A stretch of 64,000 bases of DNA from an uncultured Lachnospiraceae bacterium (GTDB lineage Bacteria > Bacillota > Clostridia > Lachnospirales > Lachnospiraceae), in NCBI GenBank assembly GCA_947623805.1, contig CANQHZ010000006.1, positions 1 through 64,000 of the forward strand, given 5' to 3'. The notes under the pieces were generated by a model that saw only the letters and a program-made list of their open reading frames with translations, was not told the origin of the DNA and searched no databases. Both the position numbers and the translations under genes were made by a program. Positions 50,119 to 58,083 of the stretch are shown here, piece after piece (position 1 is the first letter of the stretch; each line of letters begins with the position of its first letter).

Positions 50119-51657
50119 CTACTGCACGGGCGTACCGTCCGGATTAAGCAGCCCCGCCTCAATCAAAAGCTGTATCTGCTGCTCGGGCGTAAGTCCTAAA
50201 TTATCCGTTCCCGCAGTCTCAGGCGGTATCTCGGTCTCAGGCTGCATCTCGGTTTCTGGCTGCGTCTCGGTCTCAGGTTTCGGCAGCGATGTCTGTCCTC
50301 CATAGACAATGACAGGCTCGCCTTTTTCAACATAGCTGTAAATGGACTCCGCTTTTTTAACGGGAAGATTTACACAACCGTGCGAACCGTTGGTTAAATA
50401 AATATCATTGCCAAAGGCGCCCCTCCATGATGCATCATGCATTCCTACATTACCGTTAAACGGCATCCAGTAGCTCACCTTTGAGGCATATCCCGCACCT
50501 CTTAGCGTCGCGTCCCGCTCCTTGTATGTGATGCTGTAAATGCCAACCGGCGTGCTGTTGCCGTTGCTTACGTTTCCGGATACAAAATCTGACTCCTCGA
50601 CAAGCTCACCATCGCTGTAAACCCACAAATGCTGGCTCGTCAGGTCGATTTCAACATAAGTATTCCCGATATCGTCCTCGCCATACTGCGCTGCCTGCGC
50701 CCTGTAGACGGGAATGCGTTCTCCGCTCTGCCCGCTTTTTATCTGCGCGATAAGCTCCGCTGTCTCATCGGCACGGTTCATCCACCAGCCATATGCTCCC
50801 TCCGCAATGGTGATTGTCTCGCCGTCCGTAGTCGTAAATTCGCGCTTTTTGCCCCATGTGTCATACTTTCTTGAAAGCGAGTTGACATATTCCCGCACAA
50901 GCTCCTCGTCAATGTCGACCGTACTTCCATCCATTACAATCCAATCCTTTATGATATTTCCGTCAAGCACTTCGGTTTCATCGCCAAATTTGTATGTAAT
51001 TGTAGTCCCTGTCAGGCGGTTTTTCTGCTCGCACTCGCTTTGCAGCCCCTTATCCTCCGATGTAATCATTGCGGTCTCATAGCAGTCCTTTTCACTTAAA
51101 TCTACAGACGACGCAAGCGTATTTACAGCCTCCTCCACAACGCTGTAAATCTTATCGCGCAGCGGCACCGTTCCCTTGTCCTCCGGAACAATCTGGTAGC
51201 CGTTTGCCGTGTAATCGCTCAAGTATGCGTCGCGCGGCTGTCTGATATTCTCCGCCTTAAAAAAGCTAAGCGTGTCGATTTTCTTTTCAAGCTGTCCCTC
51301 GTCATATGTAACCATTGTGTCTATCGCATACTCCGATTTTTTGAAAAGCGACAGCGGCCAGAGGAACATATTCTGCCCCTTTATAATATCGGCAAGCTCA
51401 TCGCCAAATTCTACATGCAGCATGATATCCGATGAAGTAATAGTATCCGAAAGCTGCTCACGTCCGTTGATTGTCAGCGCATAGTGGCTTGATATGTCAA
51501 GTATGCGCTTTTGCGCGGCATTGGCTGAACTGGCGGAATAATTTTCGCCGTTTATGACTGTATTTATATAAAAATGACTGCCAAAAAACAGTGAAAAACC
51601 CAGATAGACCATGACAATAGCTATAACAGAACACAACAGAACTTTCTTTATTTTCAT
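50119..51657 (-). CDS. L,D-transpeptidase (YkuD) with peptidoglycan-binding-like N-terminal region and PETE-rich tail
   Basis: YVEIDLTSQHLWVYSDGELVEESDFVSG...MHDASWRGAFGNDIYLTNGSHGCVNLP (HGCVN). Confidence 0.94.
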   Translation of the reverse strand: MKIKKVLLCSVIAIVMVYLGFSLFFGSHFYINTVINGENYSASSANAAQKRILDISSHYALTINGREQLSDTITSSDIMLHVEFGDELADIIKGQNMFLWPLSLFKKSEYAIDTMVTYDEGQLEKKIDTLSFFKAENIRQPRDAYLSDYTANGYQIVPEDKGTVPLRDKIYSVVEEAVNTLASSVDLSEKDCYETAMITSEDKGLQSECEQKNRLTGTTITYKFGDETEVLDGNIIKDWIVMDGSTVDIDEELVREYVNSLSRKYDTWGKKREFTTTDGETITIAEGAYGWWMNRADETAELIAQIKSGQSGERIPVYRAQAAQYGEDDIGNTYVEIDLTSQHLWVYSDGELVEESDFVSGNVSNGNSTPVGIYSITYKERDATLRGAGYASKVSYWMPFNGNVGMHDASWRGAFGNDIYLTNGSHGCVNLPVKKAESIYSYVEKGEPVIVYGGQTSLPKPETETQPETEMQPETEIPPETAGTDNLGLTPEQQIQLLIEAGLLNPDGTPVQ

Positions 51658-51693
51658 TTATATGTATCTCCTTTGCGGCAATCGCATTACTTT

Positions 51694-51740
51694 GTGATTG
51701 TAAAAAGTATTCCAAACTGTCCGAATTTAGTCAAAATACA
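51694..51740. repeat. Partial copy of the dispersed intergenic repeat
   Basis: AGTATTCCAAACTGTCCGAATTTAGTCAAAATA matches one arm of copies A/B. Confidence 0.6.
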
Positions 51741-51810
51741 TCATAATTAATATATCATTTTAGCCTCATATTGTAAATTGACATTTCCAAATTTTAATCA
51801 TAAAAAATAA

Positions 51811-51860
51811 TTACCGCTCTGAAAATCTTCCTGAGTCCATTCATGATTTCAGAGCGGTAA
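51811..51860 (-). terminator. Terminator-like hairpin downstream of the PEP/pyruvate-binding protein gene
   Basis: TTACCGCTCTGAAAATC...GATTTCAGAGCGGTAA with flanking A/T run. Confidence 0.75.
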
Positions 51861-51918
51861 AAATCATATTTTCTAAGCGTTTTGTCGCGTTTTGATACCC
51901 GCAGGCCATACACTCATC

Positions 51919-54489
51919 CTACATAACACACAGCAGATGCTCCGTCTTCATATCGTGATAGACATAGCTTTCCCTGCCCTCCATCGAATATATCCCCAAA
52001 ATTTCCTTCAGCTCCTCCCCCTCTGGATAAAAATCAGTCAAAAGATTTTCCAGCCCCTTCAGGCGTTCTGGCGCAAAAACACGCGTTTTCTCATTTTCAA
52101 ATACCGCCGCATATAAAATATCACTCTCCACCAAATCCTGGAAAATATGGCTTCCGTAAGACAGCTCGGGTATATATCCCGCCCTGGATTCCGACACCTC
52201 GCAGATAATGTCAAAACCGCTGATATCCGAAAAAGCCGTAGGCACTCCCAATTCAGGCGAAGATGTCCCTATTCTGCCTGGCACAAGCAGCATCAAGTGC
52301 TTTTTGCTGTCCCTGAAATGCCAGTTAATCGCTCCCAGAGCGCGCGCAATCTTGTTTTTATCCTTGTACGGCATCTGATAATACGCTACGGAATCCACCA
52401 TAACAACATAGTCAAGCTTTATATTTTTTGAAAGCCCCATAGACGCATGGCTGCATTCCAAAAAAATTCTGCTTCTGTCCAGATTTTCGGGCACGGCGAT
52501 ATCCTCCCTGTCATGTGCCACCTGCAAAGGCCTGCACTGGAGGAGATTTATCATATACTCCCCTGTCTCGGAAATATTTATCGTGTACTCTATATCCACA
52601 GGATACTGGTACTCCTCCTGAATAAGCGCCATAAGGCTGCGCATATCGTTCATGAGCTCATCATTTTTGACAATGCCCTCGCAGGACACAAAGAGTATCT
52701 CACGGTTTTGCCCCCTGTTTCTAAACTCCGTCTCCGCGTCCCAGTCATGCTCAAGCAATATACGCTTCAAATAAGCGGGCAGCCTGTCTTCCAGCCACGA
52801 TAAATCCTTGCCCTCAGCCACGCCCTTCACGGTATCGATAACATCTATCTTTCTCTGCGAAAACTGGTGCTTGTCCCTACTCGTGACAGCCGTAGTCCTG
52901 CGGGGCTGATCCAGATTGACAAGACGCGGATAAGAGCCCTCGACGCGGTCAACCGCCCCTGTTCCCAAGCCCATAACAAGACGCAGCATGCCCGCGCTGG
53001 GATCAATCTCGTCAAAGCAGCGGTACGGGCTGTACGAATATCCTACCCCCGCCGCGCATGGCATAAAGAAATCCCTGTACCGCGATCCCGAAACACGCTG
53101 CACCAAAAGCGCCATCTGCTCATCTCGCCCTGCTAAGCCCCTGCGCAGACGGTAGTCAAGCGCAGATCTGCTCATGGTGCTGGCATACACAGTCCTTACC
53201 GCCTCCTCAAACTCCTGCAGACGCTGCTCCAATGAGCCGCTGTTTGCGCAGAATACAGACTCGTATTTCCCCGCAAACGCGTTTCCAAAGCCGTCTTCAA
53301 GAATACTGCTGGAACGCACGATAATAGGATTCTGTCCATAATAGTCCAAAAGCCGCTCAAACTGCTCCCGCTCCGTGTCCGAAAATTTCCCCGTCCTGAG
53401 ACATTCAGCAAATGTACCCGCAAGCTCAAAGTATTCCTCCTGCTGCCGCTGGCGCACGCGTATGTCCCAGAAATCATTATGCACTATATATGAATAAAAC
53501 ACATCAGAGCCGATATAAAACGAATCATGCGGCTCAAGCCTCGCATAAAGCTTTGGATTTTTGTTGGCGATAAGCTTTCTCGCAAGCAGCATGCCGCACG
53601 CCTTTCCGCCAATCATGCCCGTGCCGACCATGCGCGCGCGAATCTGGAAATAATCCTCTGGCGTGAAATTTGCCTTAATCAGCCGCCTCAGCTTCTCATC
53701 TCTCGTCATCATGATATCGCACATTCTGCCGCAGACATCCGTGACGTCCATGCCCTGTCGGTACATCTGCTCGGCAAAACCAAAGAAGCGATCCCAACTG
53801 TCCGTATTCTGATCCGCGCCTGCCGCCTGTTCATTCATCAACTGATAAAACCTGCTGACGCGCACGCCGTCCTGCAGCACGCGGAAACTGCCGTCCTTAC
53901 GATCATATACGTGGGGCAGGAACATCGTCTCCGAATACCTGTTCCAGACCTTCAGCGGGCGCACATACACCTGCGCCTCGTCGGAATATACGTCCATAAG
54001 CAGCTGCGTAGTGTCGCGTATCTTGGCAATCGCCTTAAATGAATGTTTACCTCTGATCAGCGGGAAAAAAGCCACGGTATTGAGCTTAAACAAAAAAGGA
54101 CACGTGACGCGGAAAAAATTTCCCATCATCAAATCCGTTGCCCATGCCGTCTGAAGCTCCGAAAGACAGTCAAAAACATAAAAAGCGTCTTCCCCCTCAT
54201 GCTCTATCAGATTGTGTATCTCCACAGTAAAATTTTCAAATCTATGCGACAGCTCCACAGTCACAATCTTAACGCCCTGCCGCTCCTCCACAAGCGGTTC
54301 ATGCGACGCAAACCTGATGTAAATCAGATTTCTCCCGTCACGCACTGCCTGATCGACATACGGGTTGAGGAACAGTTTAAATTCCTCAAGCCTCGTGACC
54401 TGCCACACCACATTGTCGCCAAGCCTTATATTGTCAAGCGCCTGATCCATCTCTGGTATTCCCGATAACACCCTCTCAAATGCCGCCAT
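51919..54489 (-). CDS. PEP/pyruvate-binding domain protein (PEP synthase N-terminal-like)
   Basis: GGKACGMLLARKLI; NPIIVRSSSILEDGFGNAFAGKYESVF; VMGLGTGAVDR; NLLQCRPLQ; no obvious PEP-utilising His-swivel or TIM-barrel domain. Confidence 0.82.
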   Translation of the reverse strand: MAAFERVLSGIPEMDQALDNIRLGDNVVWQVTRLEEFKLFLNPYVDQAVRDGRNLIYIRFASHEPLVEERQGVKIVTVELSHRFENFTVEIHNLIEHEGEDAFYVFDCLSELQTAWATDLMMGNFFRVTCPFLFKLNTVAFFPLIRGKHSFKAIAKIRDTTQLLMDVYSDEAQVYVRPLKVWNRYSETMFLPHVYDRKDGSFRVLQDGVRVSRFYQLMNEQAAGADQNTDSWDRFFGFAEQMYRQGMDVTDVCGRMCDIMMTRDEKLRRLIKANFTPEDYFQIRARMVGTGMIGGKACGMLLARKLIANKNPKLYARLEPHDSFYIGSDVFYSYIVHNDFWDIRVRQRQQEEYFELAGTFAECLRTGKFSDTEREQFERLLDYYGQNPIIVRSSSILEDGFGNAFAGKYESVFCANSGSLEQRLQEFEEAVRTVYASTMSRSALDYRLRRGLAGRDEQMALLVQRVSGSRYRDFFMPCAAGVGYSYSPYRCFDEIDPSAGMLRLVMGLGTGAVDRVEGSYPRLVNLDQPRRTTAVTSRDKHQFSQRKIDVIDTVKGVAEGKDLSWLEDRLPAYLKRILLEHDWDAETEFRNRGQNREILFVSCEGIVKNDELMNDMRSLMALIQEEYQYPVDIEYTINISETGEYMINLLQCRPLQVAHDREDIAVPENLDRSRIFLECSHASMGLSKNIKLDYVVMVDSVAYYQMPYKDKNKIARALGAINWHFRDSKKHLMLLVPGRIGTSSPELGVPTAFSDISGFDIICEVSESRAGYIPELSYGSHIFQDLVESDILYAAVFENEKTRVFAPERLKGLENLLTDFYPEGEELKEILGIYSMEGRESYVYHDMKTEHLLCVM

Positions 54490-54586
54490 AAGCCTTCCTC
54501 CTTCACTGACATTTCCATATTCAGCACAAGTCCATTATACGACATATTTGAGCCTGTTACTATAAATTTTTTATAAGTGTATTCTT

Positions 54587-55393
54587 TTATAAGACTTCTC
54601 CCCTTATTCCATACTTATCGGCAATCTCATATATTGTACCGTCCTCATGTGCGGCCTCCAAAAAATCGTTTACCACCTCCGTGATATCCGAGCCCTGCCT
54701 AAAGCCTATGCAGATTTTCTCATCATTTAAGACAAGCTTATACCCAAGAGTTTCAAAGCCCTGCACGCTTGCTATGCTATAGCCTGCAATTACCGAATCG
54801 ACTATGGCGGCATCTGATTTATTCTGGCATACGCTCTCCAGCGCCTCTTTCTGCGTAGGATACGGCGCATAGCGGAAATTCATATCCTTAATCAATGCCT
54901 CACCCGTAGAACCACCCTCCACGGCAAACAGCATATGCTGACATTCCTCAATTGTAGAATACTGCTCCACCTTGTCCGCGTTCATCACGACTACCTGCCC
55001 GCCCGAAAGATATGGCTCAGAGCAGGAGATTGTTTCTGTAAGCTCATCGGTCATTGTCATGGCGTTCCATATGCAGTCTATATCGCCTTTCTCCAAAAGC
55101 TCAATCTTTGAATCCCAGTCTATCTCTTTAAATTCGATATCCACACCGATACTCTCGGCAAAGGCTCTTGAAAGCTCGGCGTCAAAGCCAACCCAGTCAT
55201 CGCCCTCCTTATAGTCCATCGGCGTATAATCGGTAATCCCTACTACAAGCGCGCCCTTTGACCTTACATAATCAAGGTCTGACTCTCCATCCGAAAGTAT
55301 CGACGTCGTCGCTTTACTGTCCGCGCCACACCCTGTAAGCAGCACTGCCGCGGCCGCCAGCGCCAAAGCTCCCCTGAAACCTCGCATTTTCAT
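54587..55393 (-). CDS. Amino-acid-type ABC transporter substrate-binding lipoprotein
   Basis: Lipobox LLTGCGAD; VRSKGALVVGITDYTPMDYKEGDDWVGFDAELSRAFAESIGVDIEFKEIDWDSKIELLEKGDIDCIWNAMT. Confidence 0.93.
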   Translation of the reverse strand: MKMRGFRGALALAAAAVLLTGCGADSKATTSILSDGESDLDYVRSKGALVVGITDYTPMDYKEGDDWVGFDAELSRAFAESIGVDIEFKEIDWDSKIELLEKGDIDCIWNAMTMTDELTETISCSEPYLSGGQVVVMNADKVEQYSTIEECQHMLFAVEGGSTGEALIKDMNFRYAPYPTQKEALESVCQNKSDAAIVDSVIAGYSIASVQGFETLGYKLVLNDEKICIGFRQGSDITEVVNDFLEAAHEDGTIYEIADKYGIRGEVL

Positions 55394-55452
55394 AATAATC
55401 CCCCATTCTTGATACACATACAAATTACACCCTAATCACAAATTTGTCTCTC

Positions 55453-58083
55453 TCAGCTGTTTCTCATAAACAACAGCCCAAAGCTGTCGGGACCGCAGTT
55501 TGCTGAAATAGCAGGCGACGCTTTTTGGTAAATAACCTTTTTAAAGTCCACCTTTTTCTTGACCTGCTCCTCTATGCCCATCAGCTCGCTCCTTGTAAGT
55601 CCCGCATGTGTTATAAACAAAATCTGCTTGTCAATATTTTCCGCATTTTTCAATGTAGACTTGATATACTTGCGCCAAATGGTATCCCGCATGCCTATTC
55701 TTATCGCTGAGACAGTCATACTGCTCTTTTTCAGAAGTATAACCGGGTGCAGCATAAAGGCCTCGCATATTGTATTGATTTTGGGAGGAATCCTGCCCGA
55801 GCGCGCAAGATACTCCGTGTCGCCTACGATAAAGCTTGTATTTATGCGCTTTTTGATGTTTTCAAGCTCCTTTACTATCTCCTCCGGGCTCATGCCCTCC
55901 GCGGCGCACCGCTCAGCCTCCAAAGCCAGAATACCCATTCCGCTCGAAAGATGGCCTGAATCGACAACCAGCACATTGTCAAAGGTTTTTGACGCTTTCA
56001 GCGCGTTTTCGTAGCCCTTGCTGGAATTTTTCGCCATTGCTATATGAATGATATACTGCGCCTTGGTGAGCTGCTCCGCAAAAAACTCCTCGTAATCCTT
56101 TGCCTCGGGCGATTCCGAGCGCGCATTTCTGTTCGCGTCAGACATATATGAGAGCACACCATCTGTCTCTATCTCTATCCCGTCAAGAAATTCACCCTCC
56201 TCGGTAAACACGCGGTACGGCTGCACCACAATACCGCGCTCCTCGGCAAGCTTTTTGGGCAGGTCGCTTACACTGTCCGTCGTAATCATGATAAACTGCT
56301 TATTTATATGCTCAAACACAAGCCCATCTACCACATCGGTAAAGCCCTCTACGTTTGTCATTCTCACAAGCTCCCTCGGCAGATGCTTTAACAGCTCTGT
56401 CTCAAGCTGCATGCCGCTTATGGGCTTCAGCAGATAGCCGTCAAAGCCCTCGCGCTTGTAAATCATCTGGTTTTCGCTGCCCGCGTTCGCCGTGAGTATC
56501 ACTATAGGGGTATTGTTGTTTAAGCCGCCATCCTGTCCGCGTATCGCATGGAAACACTGTATGCCGTCCATCTCAGGCATAAGATGGTCCATAAAAATCA
56601 CGTCATAATGCTTTAGCACGGTCTGGCTTAGAGCCTGCGCTCCGCTTACCGCCGTGTCAACATTTACCTTTGTATCGCGCAAAAGCTTTTCCGCCACCAT
56701 CAGGTTGATATTGTTGTCGTCAACTATAAGTACATGCGCTTTTGGCGCCTCGAATGAGGGCTTATACTTCTCGCGCGTGTTCATCGAATGTTTTTTCTCC
56801 AAATCAAGGCTGCCAATCATGCTTCCGCCTACAAGTTTTTGCGGCAGCGTCACCACAAACGTAGAACCCTTTGTGTAAACGCTGTTTACGGCAATCTCGC
56901 CGCCCATCAAATCCACAAGCTGCTTGACGATGGAAAGCCCAAGCCCCGTGCCCTCGATGTAGCGGTTCTTCTCCTCGTCAACACGCTTGAACGCGCTGAA
57001 AAGGTGCGGTATGTTTTCTTTTTTTATACCCATTCCGGTATCTGTCACTGAATACGATATCATGGCGGTATTGTCGCTGTCTATGGAATCAAACCTGACT
57101 GACAGCGTGACCTGACCCTCGGGTGTATACTTTACCGCATTGTTTAGCAGATTTATCAGGACTTGTCTGATGCGCACCTCATCGCCGTAAAGCTGCGCGG
57201 GGACAGACTTGTCAACATCGATGTGAAATTCCAGCCCTTTCTGACGTGCGCGCACCCATATCATATTTACTATATCTGAAAGCATGGCGCCGACATCATA
57301 TGTCACGGGCACTATGTCCATTTTGCCCGATTCTATCTTGGACATATCCAGTATGTCGTTTATCAGGGTGAGCAGCATTTTACTCGCGCCCTGTATGTTC
57401 TGCGCATCCTGCGCTACCTCGTCTGAAACGTCCTCGCGGAGAATCATCTCGTTTAAGCCTATTATGGTGTTGATGGGCGTGCGTATCTCATGGCTCATGC
57501 TGGAAAAGAAATTGCTCTGCGCCCTGTTTAGGTTTTCTATCTCATCTCTCTGCTTTTGCGCCGTCTCGTTCTCCTTGCGGTAAATGGAATTTTGAAAAAG
57601 CACCATGCCGCACGTTATTGTCGAAACTATCGTGAGCGTGATAAGCGAATCCATGTGTGCCATCGCAAGTGTGTGCTGCGCAATGAGAGTGGGATAAAAA
57701 TACGCGATGTAATAGCAGCCGATAAACAGTATATAGCCGCTCACGAGCAATATATATTTTTCTTTTCCCTCCACTACAAGGCTGACAAACACAAAGCCAA
57801 ACACAAACCATATCGCCGCGCCACCGTATATCCCGCCCGCCATAATGAAATTATACGGCAGCACGAAATATATCGCTATGGCAGAGGTTATCATTGCGCC
57901 AAGCTGTATTTTGTGAAAACGCAGCGTCAAATATGTAATCAACGCAAAAACCACAATCGCGGCAATCAGAGGTATGAGATTTGCTACGTTCTTGCCTGCT
58001 ATCATGTCAACTACGACTCCAAAAGTCAGTCCCAAAAGTCCTATTGATGTAATAAGCCTGTAAAGGCGTTCCTGAATACTCAT
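55453..58083 (-). CDS. Membrane hybrid histidine kinase-receiver protein fused to C-terminal DegV domain
   Basis: N-terminal TM helices; HisKA SSMSHEIRTPINTIIG; HATPase; REC VLIVDDNNINLMVAEKLL...FMDHLMPEMDG; DegV ITTDSVSDLPKKLAEERGIVVQPYRVF...VVDSGHLSSGMGILALEA...SFIVGDTEYLARSGRIPPKI. Confidence 0.93.
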   Translation of the reverse strand: MSIQERLYRLITSIGLLGLTFGVVVDMIAGKNVANLIPLIAAIVVFALITYLTLRFHKIQLGAMITSAIAIYFVLPYNFIMAGGIYGGAAIWFVFGFVFVSLVVEGKEKYILLVSGYILFIGCYYIAYFYPTLIAQHTLAMAHMDSLITLTIVSTITCGMVLFQNSIYRKENETAQKQRDEIENLNRAQSNFFSSMSHEIRTPINTIIGLNEMILREDVSDEVAQDAQNIQGASKMLLTLINDILDMSKIESGKMDIVPVTYDVGAMLSDIVNMIWVRARQKGLEFHIDVDKSVPAQLYGDEVRIRQVLINLLNNAVKYTPEGQVTLSVRFDSIDSDNTAMISYSVTDTGMGIKKENIPHLFSAFKRVDEEKNRYIEGTGLGLSIVKQLVDLMGGEIAVNSVYTKGSTFVVTLPQKLVGGSMIGSLDLEKKHSMNTREKYKPSFEAPKAHVLIVDDNNINLMVAEKLLRDTKVNVDTAVSGAQALSQTVLKHYDVIFMDHLMPEMDGIQCFHAIRGQDGGLNNNTPIVILTANAGSENQMIYKREGFDGYLLKPISGMQLETELLKHLPRELVRMTNVEGFTDVVDGLVFEHINKQFIMITTDSVSDLPKKLAEERGIVVQPYRVFTEEGEFLDGIEIETDGVLSYMSDANRNARSESPEAKDYEEFFAEQLTKAQYIIHIAMAKNSSKGYENALKASKTFDNVLVVDSGHLSSGMGILALEAERCAAEGMSPEEIVKELENIKKRINTSFIVGDTEYLARSGRIPPKINTICEAFMLHPVILLKKSSMTVSAIRIGMRDTIWRKYIKSTLKNAENIDKQILFITHAGLTRSELMGIEEQVKKKVDFKKVIYQKASPAISANCGPDSFGLLFMRNS

